DNA of 64,000 nucleotides from Piezodorus guildinii (Eukaryota > Arthropoda > Insecta > Hemiptera > Pentatomidae), in assembly GCA_023052935.1 (NCBI GenBank), contig CM041292.1:111319436-111383435 (forward strand), given 5' to 3'. The stretch's first letter is position 1. Each line of letters opens with the position of its first letter. The notes under the pieces were generated by a model, which was not told where the DNA came from, searched no databases, and was given only the letters and a program-made list of their open reading frames with translations. Position numbers and translations under genes: made by a program. Shown here in pieces: positions 50,069-61,799 of this stretch.

Positions 50069-51722
50069 ATTTATTTATTTAAACATCCTTCCTTGCATAA
50101 TATGCAACACGGATTGTGACAACGTCTAGTCGCCAGTTACAGCAACAAGTTGACGTCGCCAACAATATTCTTTAAGATTGTCCGTCTTCTAATTTTTAAC
50201 CTTAAGAAGCACCTTCTCTGCCTTCTATTCTTCCCGCTGGTCTTCTCCCGATCCTAAAATGGTCTGGGCCCACGGCTGTTTTCCACTTGTATACAAACTC
50301 TTTGTAGTACGGGTAGTTTCTTTTAGTCACCAGCTGAGGAAATTCGTCGTCTGATAAGACGTAAAGTCTAGTTTTCCTCAGAAGCCTGATCCGTTGGGGT
50401 TCAAAGGCAGTGCAAGTTGACAGGATATGCTCAGCAGACTCGAGTACTCCACAGCTAGGGCATAAGGAATCGATATCTATCCAAAGCCTGAGAGTTTAGC
50501 TCGAAAGCCCCCATGCCCTGTAAGAAATTGCGTAACCCAGTAGTCCGGGAGGACCCATTTGCATCTAAACGAGACTGGACGGTGGGGAAGTATTTCCTAA
50601 AAGTAACGCCCTTTTGAGACGTCACCCACCGTCGATTCCACTTTTCTATAGTGTCCTCCCGGAGAACAGTTTTCCGTTTTCTGGGTTCCTCGTCAATTTT
50701 CATTTTTAGATAATCTGGCAGGCCTGCTGAGCCTTTCCTCTTAAACGTGAGCCTCAATCCATCCTCCTGCAGAACTAGGTCAAGAGGTACTGCTCCTGCG
50801 AGGACTTGCACCGCCTCATGCGATACAATTTGGTACGCCTTAGTGACCCGCAGCAGAGCTTTTCGTTGAATTGTCGCTAACCTGCTTTTTAGGCGTTGTG
50901 AGAGGTTCCTGTACTATGCGAGAGACGCGTACCTCACGATACCCAAAATCACACCCTTATATATGGCCAATGTAGTTGGGGCCCCAGAAAGCGCCTCCCA
51001 CACGACGAAGGCCACCTTATTTCCCATGTAGTCCAAATGAGGTGTCATGTTGAAATTTCTCCTAAATCTTATATCTAGATAAGTTACTTCTTCACTTGGA
51101 CGTATGCGATCGCTGTCAATGCAGAGAGCTATAGGGTGTGCCCATCTTGTCTTGCCTTTTAAAAGATAGCTTGTGTTTTTGCCGAGGCCATCTTCAGCTT
51201 GTTCCTCTCACACCATTCTTTTATCAGACGAGGAAGATGGTTGGGGGTGCGGTCATAAATTAGAAACACACATTTAAAACTAACGTCGGTACATAATATA
51301 CTTGTTTTAAATGTGTATTTCTAATTTATGACCGCACCCCCAACCATCTTCCTCATCTAATTTCTTAACGGTCAACAAAAACTCCATCATTCTCTTATCA
51401 GGTTAGCGCATGCTTCGGCCTCTTCTTTTATTCTGGCTCTGCTTTTGGCGGCCACCAAGACGGCCAGATCGTCCACATGAGCTGAGGCAGGGAACCGCTC
51501 TTGTTCGAGTAGACCCAGCAACTCGTCAAAAAGAAGCTTCCATAGAGCAGGACCGAGAACAGATCCTTGAGGACACCCTCGCTCTATGATGCTTCTGTCT
51601 TATAAAAGCTACCTCGCACTTTTACACTCCTGTCCTTGAGATAGTTGATAACGAGGGCATACAAGTTGCTGGGTGCTTCGTACTTGTGCAGCTGCTGAAG
51701 TACGCGAGGCCACCAGACGCTG
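50069..51722 (-). mobile_element. 5'-truncated R1-clade LINE
   Basis: The minus strand reads DSVWWPRVLQQLHKYEAPSN, RGCPQGSVLGPALWKLLFDE, AHVDDLAVLVAAKSRARIKE (the RT YADD box, here VDD) and LIKEWCERNKLKMASAKT. Much later (50811-50455) come MQVLAGAVPLDLVLQEDGLR, EKWNRRWVTS and FLQGMGAFELNSQALDRY, the R1-type C-terminal region. The 3' end is an AAATAAATAAAT tail at 50069. 14-bp target duplications flank it. Frameshifts, a stop and a hairpin insertion disable it. Confidence 0.88.
51226..51358. repeat. Hairpin: 55-nt inverted repeat inserted in the LINE
   Basis: Arms 51226-51280 and 51304-51358 are reverse complements at 53 of 55 positions, with a 23-nt loop (51281-51303). CATTCTTTTATCAG (51214-51227) and CATTCTCTTATCAG (51388-51401) flank the extra segment like a target duplication. 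The LINE reading frame is continuous if the segment is removed (LIREW / LIKEWCERNKLK). Confidence 0.85.
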
Positions 51723-51870
51723 TCGAATATATATCTTAAGATTTTGGATTCGATCCCGCCTAAGGCAGAATAATAATTTGATCAGTTATGTCAGTACGTG
51801 GTTGGATCCTGTAGCTTTATAAAGCAGGTAGCCAAAAACTGAAGGAAACCACAGGGGAAGTTTTTTGGTG

Positions 51871-53150
51871 CATGTTTTATAACCTAAATGGCTTATAATG
51901 TTGAAGGTTTTTTTTTTAATAATTGTTCAACAATCATGGGTAACGTTATTTTTTAAACCATCATTAAGAAATCAATTAATGGGACTTATACTACAGTCAG
52001 ATTAGAGGAATAACATCACACAAAAATTGTTTAATCTAATATAGGATTAGATATGGATAAAAAGAAAGAGTTATGATAAGTTAAGCGTAGATTTGGCTCG
52101 TGCAAAATGATGAAAACTAGCTATTGTACTACTAGCTTAGAGCTTTGAGTTGTTCTCGATATCAAAAACAAGGCTTATCTGTAATGGCATGCCTCACGTA
52201 GTAATTAACTGTCTACACTTCCAATAATCATCTGATTGCCTCTGAAGTTGCGAGGGTGGACCGGTCTTGTTGACGAGTTTTAGGCCAAATTTCGAGATAA
52301 ATGTATCAAAAATTTGTAAATTTCAAGTTAATAGCATGTAAATATTTTCATTAATATAGTTTGGATAAAATTTCTTTCAAATCCAACTAATTTCATTAAA
52401 AAACGAACAGTGTAAGATATAAATATTAATTGTAAATTATAAATAATGTTTAATGTATCAAATATTAAAACAGAAATATTTTGATGTTTAAAAATTGTAA
52501 CAATACAAACAACCTGATTATTTCAGACGTAAAACTGTTTTTGTAAAGAAAAAAGGCCTATAAATTAAGCAATGACCTGATGTAAACGAAACATTAACAG
52601 TAAGCGTGTGTCTGGTGAATAACTTCCATTTACAACGATGCTCCTATTGTAGTTGTCATAATAAATAATAGTTCATTAAACAAACAGTAGTAAACACATT
52701 AGGTTGACAAATAGGTATTTCAAATATGAAGCAAACTATTGTAATGTTGTTACCATGAACTTTCAAAAACATACATTCCATACAAAATTAGAGAAATACT
52801 AAATTAACTCTAACAGCAATCATTTTCTAAGGGAATTTTTCTTCACAAAGTAAATTTTCTAGCAGTGCATCATGGTTAAGAACAATGAACTTTAAAATAC
52901 AAAAGATAAAATAAATTATTGTTTATAAATTAATTATTAATCACAACCTTTAGTAACTACGTGCAACTTATAGAATATCTCACGCCACTGCATCCAAATA
53001 TAAAACTGAGCATAATATTCTATTACGCATTTAAATTACATTTAATTAAAGCATTTAAAGTATTAAGGAAAATACATTATAATGCAATTAAATCATATAT
53101 TCAAATACATCATTCAACAACTACATGTATACTTAAACAGATTCGATATT
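51871..53150. other. Unrecognised AT-rich stretch
   Basis: No gene or repeat identified. Confidence 0.6.
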
Positions 53151-53151
53151 A

Positions 53152-53178
53152 TTATATATATATATATATATATATCTA

Positions 53179-53226
<48 letters not shown>
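53152..53226. repeat. (AT)n microsatellite with one TCTATCTA interruption
   Basis: About 35 dinucleotides, interrupted at about 53175-53184. Confidence 0.95.
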
Positions 53227-53227
<1 letters not shown>

Positions 53228-53527
53228 TTCATATAGTTAATATGATATATTTATTTTTTTTGCTCTATAATCAATAAAAGGAAGTAAATAAAATACAATT
53301 GCATAGTAGAAGATAAGAAAAGGAACTTACAGTTATAAGCTGAAGTGTTAAGAAGTTCCAAAACTAATCTAAAGGAATACAGTAAGCAAATTATTACTTT
53401 TTTAACACGCACAAATAACTCCAATATTCTTGCTGGCTCGAACAACTTCACTAAGGAGGACTCAACCAGCGACTGAAGCGGCGAACACTGGAAAGGGGAT
53501 ATGAATGTGATCACAAGAGGGGGAAGC

Positions 53528-53572
53528 GTTCACTGCGCACGCGCGCAATAACAGTAACCCCTTTAAATAAGG
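53528..53572 (-). promoter_or_regulatory. Candidate TATA-box promoter
   Basis: On the minus strand, TTATTTAAAG (53561-53570) is followed about 33 nt later by an initiator-like CAGTGA (A at 53534), with a CpG-rich spacer (GCGCGCGTGCGCAG). The downstream 53330-53530 is moderately GC-rich and reaches a possible donor (AAAAAA/GTAATA, about 53397). It is the right strand for GOGAT, whose exon 1 begins with an acceptor 23 kb away. This is inference from spacing and composition only. Confidence 0.3.
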
Positions 53573-53825
53573 GTCTCACCGCTCCAAGAAAATAGGGAAA
53601 AATGGGGTAAACAACTTAAATACATCAGGAGCTTGAAGTGGAAATGCATGGAGTTGTGGTAGTAAAATCAGAAAAACTTTTCTCCCTGAGGAAGGCGATA
53701 TCCACTGATAATTTATAATTGAAAAATATTTTTTTAAAAAATCCTGTACCACTACAATCCATGAAGGGTCTTGGGCTCAATAAATTAAATATTCATAATG
53801 CTTCTAGGACAACGGCCGTGCAATG

Positions 53826-54050
53826 AAGTGATTAGGCCTTGATCACGCTCGGCCACCAGGTTTTGTCCCAATTTTTTTTTGGGCACCCAGTTTATAGTGG
53901 CTGGGTCTGCCCCAGGAGGGTCTTCATACCATAGGGTCGCCCCCCGACTGAATTAACAGAATATATAATATTCTGTCACAGATGGATTCGAACTCAGGAC
54001 CCGGAGAACAGTTGACTATTGCTCTATCCACTAGACCACGCCGCTCCCTT
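53826..54050 (-). repeat. tRNA-derived SINE, family S1 copy 2
   Basis: The minus strand starts GCGGCGTGGTCTAGTGGATA (box A, about 54025-54045), then GAGTTCGAATCC (B box, about 53984-53995), then the body shared with 22285-22505 (reverse of GGCTGGGTCTGCCCCAGGAG). Better preserved than copy 1. Confidence 0.85.
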
Positions 54051-54194
54051 TTATTTGAAAAATATAGTGATATAAATTATTTCTCATAACATTTTGAATG
54101 AAAAAGGTTCGAGGCGTGATTTATCAAGTGATCTATCAGCTGTACACATATACCTCCTTCGATGACCTGTACTATCAATACGTCAATTATTTTC

Positions 54195-54445
54195 GGTGAA
54201 ATACGACTGAATGTGTAATCACTAACAGTGTAGTGGCTAGCATAACAGCCTTCTTGCCCAAGATCCAAAGGTTCAAACTTGACAGGTGACCCAATAGGAG
54301 TTAAAAATTCTTGGTTATGTACCCTTTGAAGGGTACACAATAACGTGGTCAAGCCGCGGAATAAATTTAAATCCGTCCAAGCCAAACTCGAGCCGGTGAC
54401 GGGTGACAAGTCGTTAAGGTTACAAAGCCTTAAAATTACAAGCTA
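54195..54445 (+). repeat. tRNA-derived SINE, another family
   Basis: Plus-strand box A-like TAGTGGCTAGCATAACAG (54231-54248) and box B-like AGGTTCAAACTTGAC (about 54269-54283). A 3' body has a small inverted repeat (GTACCCTTTGAAGGGTAC, about 54319-54336) and GCCGGTGACGGGTGACAAG. The 110-codon frame on the other strand is a shadow of this element. Confidence 0.65.
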
Positions 54446-56204
54446 TCATAGCCTCATGTGGGAGAAATGATCTATTAATTCCAGACAGTACAAAGATAAT
54501 CTAGCTTATAACTGAAGAAATGAATCTATTTTTATAAATTCTGTCGAAAGTATTTGAAAAAAGAAAGAAGTGTTAGTTCTTTTAGTAATCACTTTTTGTA
54601 ATGATTGATTGTAATATTATACCAATCGACATATTAACAATACATCAATTAATGGATTAATAGAAAAAGTCTATAAGCTATTCGGACTCAGGAATGAACT
54701 CTCTTGGAATTTTAAAAATAAATATTTTCTCTACTTGAGACAAATAAAAAAAAAAAAAGTTGCCTGGTGGTGAGCTAAAGACAATTTCAAATATTTGCAC
54801 TAAAACAAAATATTAGCACTTATTGCACTGGTTGTTGAATAATAGTTTACGTAAGCTGATAATGGTAAACCTACAAAACACTGACAAGTTACATAGCTAC
54901 CTTGACCGCGTTGATAGTAAAAGCAGAAGTCAACATGTCAATATCAATGTGTCAACGATCTTATAGATTCAGATCTACAACAATAATAGCGTAATGTTTC
55001 TTATACATCATAATGACCTTATAATATCGCATAAGGTTCATTCCTACAATAAGAAAGATATCGACCCTACATATAGTAGCTATAAGTCAGATCTCCGCAG
55101 TAAGTTACATTCTAACTCCCTTTAAATTTTAGAAGACGCACAGACACCTCCCAATAGGTCACAAACCTTTCACAGGTTCATGCTCAGTTTATTATCACGC
55201 ATAGCTAAAAGAGCATATTGAACAAATATTGTACAATTATCTTAAGGTATAAATAAAACAATATTTTAAAATATATAACACCAAAAAGGTGGACATTTTT
55301 AAAAAATTTTTTTATTTATTTATTTTACAGGAACTTCAGAATTTTGTTCCTTTTATAAATAAACGTACTTCCAGAAACTATATAAAAATAGTGTACAACT
55401 AGCATGAGATAAGTAGGAGCAATCAAAACTCAATTCCAATGAAAGATATTTAGACTTGTATTGGTTTCCCTACAAGGAAGAGGTGGCTGAACATCGTCGT
55501 AGCGCCGGTCAGTACAGATATAACTAAAGTTTAATCTTTAATAGGTAAATAGCTACGGGTTAAAATTAAATTTTAATTGAGCAAATATTTTAAAAAAATA
55601 TATTTGGGTAAACATGATAGTTAGCGTCACACGTGAAGAAAATAAAGCATTATCAGGAAGATTAACGCTTTATAAGATTGTGATACATGAATCGATAACA
55701 CTCCTATCGCCCTGTAACAATTTTGCGAAAACGAAAAAAAAATTGATAAGAGAAACAGATTATTGCCGTCAATGAATATCTTTCTAATTTTATAACGAGT
55801 GCCAAGGACATTTATCACCAGCGTAATACAACATAATTCTATCAGGCAGGTAGCATGCACTCGCTTCGTGACACAGCCAACATCATCAACAACAACAAGG
55901 ATTGCAGGGCAGCATGCAACCTTGCAGAACATCTAGGTCGCTCGATAGGCAGATAGGTAGGACCGTCGCTGGTGCAACTCCCTCCACGTTTGTATCAATA
56001 GCAGCCATAGTAAAACAATGTCAAATGTACAATTTTTTTAAGGGAAGCAATAACTCCTGAGATGACTCCAGTGAGGAAGCTGAGATAAACAATATTTCGC
56101 AAATACTATCCTTAGGTAAATGCTTAAAAAAACAATCGAATGTGTTTGGTTTTTAACCAGAAACAGGAAACAAGAAGTATTTTTAATTGTCTGCAGTTCA
56201 TCTA
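54446..56204. other. Unrecognised stretch
   Basis: AT-rich; 55780-56000 is a GC-richer patch of unknown identity. No gene seen. Confidence 0.55.
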
Positions 56205-56880
56205 GAACAAAAAAAAAATGTGGTGCGCGCAACACACGACTTTCCATTGCTTTCTATGTTATAATCAATTTAAGGATTTTTAAAACATTTAGAGATAAAA
56301 ATAAATTGGTAAAGAATTAATTACATTTAGTTTCAATAGAAACAAGTGTTTTATTAAATGATCTATTAAATTATTATCTATGACAATCGGTTAGTTTTAT
56401 CGGCTTTTTATCACTCTTCATTAGCTTTTACAATTTTGTGTAAAAGATAATATTTTTCCAAAAATGTTTAGCTTTCCAACGGTATATTATACATCTATAT
56501 TACTGTTTTCATGTTCAAAAACATAAACATTGTTTGAAAAAATAGTTTTGTCTTTTCTCCTTTCGTTGGATATCGAATTCACTCAACTTATATATTTATC
56601 TGTTTTTTATCAATGCTAACAAGATGATATGGTTAATTTATTCCAATGTACAAAATTGAAGGTAGTTCAAAGGAAGAAAATATAAACTACCGGCATTTAA
56701 GCCTATCAGACTATTTCAATCAGAATGAAACCAACATCGTATTAAAGCCCATTAAATTTTACATCGATACAGGGAGTTTAATCAAAATCGTTAAAGCCAT
56801 TTTTTAGAAAATCGTAAAAAGATGCAAAATTCGTGGTATGAAGTAGATCTTCTAATCAGCCGATTTTAAATAAAAAGTTG
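56205..56880 (+). repeat. Dispersed repeat family X, copy C
   Basis: Collinear with copy A from AAAATGTGGTGCGCGCAACA through GGTTAGTTTTATCGGCTTTT, GGCATTTAAGCC, AATCGTAAAAAGATGCAAAA and CAGCCGATTTTA. Homology stops abruptly at AAAAAGTTGC (about 56880), where protein-like sequence begins. Confidence 0.8.
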
Positions 56881-57480
56881 CAGTTGCAGTTGCGAATAAA
56901 CAGGGATGATACTGATGTAGCAAAATTTGTTGAATTCTTTTATGCTCATGATCCCTTTCCAAGTTGCGACTTTGTCATGTCAATTAGTACAGGTGTTTTG
57001 GGAGACAAGACAATAAACTGCCACGAGGCATTGGAAAAAGGAAAGAAAAGTATTGCCAGGATTATTGGTAACAACTTCGGTCATGTCAAGTTTTCGCGCA
57101 AAAACCGTGTTGTACCTCTCAAATGTTTTACTTCACGAGTCACAATTCATAATGATGATGTTCCAGTCAACCCAGAAACCATTTAAAAGAAGTACATTCC
57201 TCAAAAAATCAGATCAATGACTGAAGAAATTTTTTCATACGAATTGGCACCTTACCTAAAATCTCGCAAATCAGTGTTTTATGATCTGTTCGTTCCTATA
57301 AAAAGTAATGAAATCAACATGGCTACATCAGTATTTGTAATCGACGGAGGATTCCTTCTACATCGAGTAGTATGGCTATCTTTGGAAAGAAACATATTTT
57401 CGGTAAGAGTGACCATTTTCGAGTTATAGGTGAAAAATTGAAAAACGTGCAAACATTTCGAGGTTTTTTGGCTGCCAAAA
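56880..57480 (+). pseudogene. Eroded member of an uncharacterised multicopy insect protein family
   Basis: The first part (to a stop at 57184-57186) has DVAKFVEFFYAHDPFP, GVLGDKTINCHEALEKGKKS and FSRKNRVVPLKCF. After the stop, the same style continues with MTEEIFSYELAPYLKSRKSV, FYDLF and FVIDGGFLLHRVVW, then a probable frameshift. I recognise this arrangement (F--F---NPF, then FELAPYP-SLF, RKGTKS and VIDGG-LLH) from a repeated, unannotated protein family in arthropod genomes. The SLF-to-RKG segment seems deleted here. VIDGG followed by LLH recalls PIN/FEN-type nuclease starts, but that is speculation. Function unknown. Confidence 0.5.
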
Positions 57481-59242
57481 GTTAAGCTCACCAGCTGCAA
57501 TGGTGCAAACTCAGATTACTTGTATTTAGGTCCATTAAAAGGTATTAAAACGAATTCCAGCTTTGTCCAAATTAATTCCCACAAATTTCCTTATTTTACT
57601 GGACTACATGAACAACAAAAGAGATAAATTAGCAACTTGTTTCACGAAAGCTAATTAAAAGAACTTTCATATTTGTTAATTCTTCTTATTCTTATTATTT
57701 CATACGATACATACTGTTTGACTCATTTATTTCTTCTTTTTTTCTCGATTTCAATACATTTATAAATAAATAAACAATACACTAAGGTGTTAAAACCACA
57801 ATGGTAATCTACAAGTAGATTGCAAAGTTATGAAACAGGATAGTTAGCATTTGTGCTGGAAATTACAAATATATCCATTATTACAAATTAACATTATAGT
57901 ATCCAACTCAATTAATGTATTAATATTATCGATTATATTTCTTTTAAATAAGTTAGGATATAAATGAAAGATATCAAATACAAAATCTATTGCCTCTAAA
58001 ATATTGGTAAACAAAAAGCCAATAAATTGACGTTTTGCCAATTTCAGACTTCCTCACGATAGGCAAGAATCACACGTTAACAGGCAAAATGCAGCACATA
58101 CAATTTCAAATTCACAAAAAAGACGATACACATAGTATAAACTAAATAATTTATTCGATTTGGGTTAAATACAGTTACCGAGTAAAAAGGATAAATTTTC
58201 AGGCGACTGGTGATATCACCCGCCATAGAACCTTGGCGTTAGCTAAGTCTTTTATTTTTTAGTGATAATGAAAATAATCGCATGAAATTTACAATTGCTT
58301 TATAAGTACTCAGTCAACATTTCTTGCAAGTAAAATCTGTCAGCTGATATTAGAGCTTCAGAAACTAAAAACAGGATGGGTAAATCATCTGTGTAACTGT
58401 AACGGTGTATTGTTTGTTAATTATGAATGAGGGTATTCCAATAATTATTTAGCCTTTAGAATAAAATCACATTAATACAATATTGACGAAGAACAAACCT
58501 TCCACAAAGGTAAAATTTGAAATAAAAGTAAAATAAATAAAAAAAATTATTAAGGTTTTAATTTAATTTTATGGACTATCTACGTTGTTTTACACCACTG
58601 TTTTCCCGCATGGGCGACCATGGATGATAAGTGACCATTTAAAGTAAAATCAGTTCTATTGTTAGTCATCACTATACTTTGACGACTAATAATAAAATAC
58701 AAATATAAAAACAAACATCATTACTTTAAATCCAATGAAGTAATATAAATGATTCCTTTGTTGTTCGTAGGAAATACATTAAAATGAAAAACATAACAGT
58801 CCGGGAGTTACCATTTTAAAATGCAAGAAAAGATTTTTTTTTAATCTATACCGCATACAAATTAGTCTATAACAGTGAGTTTCTAATATCCCTACATTTT
58901 TCTTATAATTTGTTCACGGTTGGCTTTTTTAAGTCATGTAGGAGACTAAATAGATAGATGAATGGAAAAAGAGGAGGTCGCATGCAAAAAGGGGAAAGTA
59001 AGGAGAGAGCATGAGCAGACCCATACAAATTGTTGGGCCAAATAAACATTAAATATATATAATAAAATAACTAGTAATTTTTATGGCAAAATAACATAAT
59101 TCTATGGAAAAATAATTTATAATTTTTATAGAAAAAATAACATATATATATATTTTAACCCACTTGGATCCTTTCCCTCTTACGAAAATTCTGCATCTGC
59201 CCTTCATCGCTCGATTTGAAATTTAGAGTCAATCTTTTTCAA
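57481..59242. other. Unrecognised AT-rich stretch
   Basis: No gene or repeat identified on either strand. Confidence 0.6.
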
Positions 59243-59353
59243 TCAGTTGTGTGAGAATTGCATCCTTAATTTGTTTTGCCCGTCCTTGGTTTCTAATAAT
59301 CCCAGCTCACAAAAATTATTCATTACGTTTTCCAAAAGCTCAGTAACTGTAAC
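59243..59353 (-). CDS. Candidate orphan terminal exon
   Basis: After an AG at 59354-59355 the minus strand reads VTVTELLENVMNNFCELGLL, then ETKDGQNKLRMQFSHN, and a stop (37 codons with stop). The composition is protein-like, unlike the surrounding AT-rich sequence, but the polypyrimidine tract is weak and I do not recognise the protein. It could equally be a chance frame or a repeat fragment. Confidence 0.2.
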   Translation of the reverse strand, partial: VTVTELLENVMNNFCELGLLETKDGQNKLRMQFSHN

Positions 59354-59528
59354 CTATTTTCATAATGAAATAGAATAGATAAGTTTAATTTGGATGTTCA
59401 CTTAAAATTTCATATATTTCTGCAATCATATATTATAATCAAATATTATTAATCTGGAATCAAAATAAAGAAAATATGTAAAAGAATTATTGTAAAATCG
59501 CAATTTTATTCTTCACTGTGATGGTTCC

Positions 59529-59580
<52 letters not shown>

Positions 59581-59600
59581 TTTTTTTTTTTTTTTTTTTG
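59529..59600. repeat. (AT)n followed by poly-T
   Basis: TA tract 59530-59576, then about 21 T (59579-59599). This could be the tail of a minus-strand retroelement, but no element body was recognised next to it. Confidence 0.9.
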
Positions 59601-60879
59601 TGCCTATCTTCCAATTTATATTATTCTAATACTTGTTCAGCCATGACATACATTCTACCGACTCTTTACTATAGTAAACAAATACTTCAATCTACTATAT
59701 ATTTGATATACAGTCAAGTGAAAATAAAATAAAAAGCTTATTTCCGAGAAACAGAAAATATTAGCAAGAAATTAATTTTTCTAAATATCAGAAGAATTAG
59801 CTAAAAGAAAAGCTAATAAAATAAATTATCATCTGACTGTGTAACGATGATGTAATTGGACATCAACATGATCTCATTGATACAAAAATTTCATAAACAT
59901 AATGTAAAGTTAAAATTTTAAACAGTAAAGTAATATTCATCTCCTGTTATCAACACAAAAGATAAAGTACATTATCAAAAGCTAGTAAATTATAATTGAA
60001 TTACATAAGGTGTCTATACATTCCTCAGATATCGTAAAAGCCTTATAATACCAACATTGCAGATCTTCAATATTTGCAATGAAGATTAAAAAAATACCTA
60101 TAATTATTTAAGCTATCATGGCCAAAAAAGATAAAGGATGTACTAAAAATACACACAAAAAAAACAAAACAAGATTATTTGTTTAACTAAGCGTATTATA
60201 CAAAATTTTTGTTACAAATCGATATAGTATGGAATAGCTGCTAATTTTGCAAATCACTTATTTAATATTTACTCAAGCAAATACTGTCAGAATATGCCAT
60301 TCTTTCTTCGGAACTTTCAACAAACAGATATTGCAGATGTCGAGGTCTATAAGGGGAATGATACGGTTTACCTCAATGTTGATCCAAAGGAAACAGCCAT
60401 TTAGAAATATCAGTACTGGCTGAGCCATGAAAGAGCAATATGAGGTAATTAGAATCTATCTATTACTAAATACGATTTAATCTATGTGTTTTTCTTCAAA
60501 TAAAGAAGATATGAATAGTAAATGACTAAATATTAACCACTGTCTAAAACTAGCAATATTGGCACCTCACGATCTTACTTCTTTCTAGTATTATGTTAAA
60601 CTTCGATATCTAGTAACATTAATATATAATAATAAAACAAAAAAATAAAAAAAATGATATATTAATATTTTTATGTGCCTTAAGAATTTAGACAAGGTAA
60701 AGCGTTAATTTTCAGCACATGAAAATATGCCAATGAAGCCAATTTAGAAGATTAAAAAAACATATAATTACGGATAAACACATACATTGAAATTAAATTC
60801 AACACATACATTAATTCAATGATTGAATTAAGCATGTTGTTAAAGTTGTATAAACGAAGAGGTGATAGGTAACTGTTCT

Positions 60880-61105
60880 ATACACTATGCATTTTTCCAG
60901 CGTCTACCTCAGTGAGAAGACTTCCCTCGCCTAAATCCCGCTTGATATTAACCTATCTCCCTCTCGGCAAGAGAAACTAGTCCCTCAAATAGGACGTTAA
61001 AGAGAACTTTGTAAGCACATGAGAGAAGTACAATGCCTCGATAATTATCGCAATTTGACTGGTCTTCTTTCTTGTTCAGTGGGTAGAAAATTTCCCTTGT
61101 CCACT
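60880..61105 (-). mobile_element. APE-type LINE RT fragment
   Basis: The minus strand from about 61110 reads EEWTREIFYPLNKKEDQSNC, DNYRGIVLLSCAYKVLFNVL and YQAGFRRG, the RT motif series EEW---I--P--KKGD, NYRGI-LL and YQ-GFR-GRS. One stop is present. Related to the RT of the right-edge LINE. Confidence 0.75.
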
Positions 61106-61396
61106 CCTCAGATTTTAAAGCCGCCTACGATAGTGTCATTTATCATGATCATTCACGTTGCATATATGGATGATTCGGCGATACCATGAACGATGGTGTC
61201 CGGAATGATGCACGGGCAAAGAAAGGTTGGCAGGCCCAATGTAAGATGGGAGGATTCAGTGACAGCGGACGCACGGACTGTACTGGGAGTCCGAAACTGC
61301 AGGTCTGCTGCAGCTGATCGAATGGATTTGCGAAAGCTTTTAGAGGAGTCTTGGTGGCGGGATGTAGAGCCACCTATGTATGTATGTTGGACTTGA
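61106..61396 (+). mobile_element. Rearranged LINE fragments on the opposite strand
   Basis: The plus strand starts DFKAAYDSV (about 61106-61132, RT motif A). After a gap it continues with the C-terminal block HGQRKVGRPNVRWEDSV, ADARTVLGVRNCRSAAADRM, DLRKLLEES (61210-61370). Together with the adjoining minus-strand RT this is an inverted, internally deleted LINE. Confidence 0.7.
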
Positions 61397-61799
61397 ATAG
61401 GACCAAATTAATAACAATATAAACAGCTTGGATTCGAAGGTTGTAAGGCTGAGACATAAAAGGAAATTCTATAAGGTCTGATCTGGCAAGTTCAGATTTT
61501 TATTTATATGCATCCAGGTTGAGGGAGGTGTTTGGTCAGATTAATGATAACTTTAGTCTATTTATTTAGTACTCATAAAGTAATAAAATTTAAATCCTTT
61601 TTAATGGTGGAAGAATGGTTGCCTGTAGGTGATGAACAATTTAGTTGAGGGTGCAGTCATATAAACGCTTTAATTAAACGAAACTAATTTATTGAGCCAA
61701 GGTTTCGGCCTAAATTTTAGGTCATCTATAGGGATATGAAAAAAATACAAAAGAACAACCAGATGTTTCGAACGATATATAAAAAAAAATATTTATAGA

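Larger units (their letters stand above)
50031..51870 (+). repeat. tRNA-derived SINE split by a LINE insertion
   Basis: The SINE consists of 50031-50068 and 51737-51870. The head GGGTTAGCTCTATGGACAGG (box A) is at 50031 and the B box GGATTCGATCCCGCC at 51746-51760. The body ends AAACTGAAGGAAACCACAGG (about 51837-51856). Removing the LINE and one copy of the 14-bp duplication TCGAATATATATCT (50055-50068 and 51723-51736) restores a contiguous tRNA-like head with normal A-B spacing. Confidence 0.8.

Noticed and set aside
54077..54409. 110-codon minus-strand frame as a gene
   Set aside because: It overlaps a tRNA-derived SINE on the plus strand, whose A/B boxes explain the non-random sequence; no recognisable protein.
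60295..60405. Short plus-strand frame MPFFLRNFQQTDIADVEVYK
   Set aside because: It looks mildly protein-like but is only 36 codons, with no recognised family and no supported splice structure.
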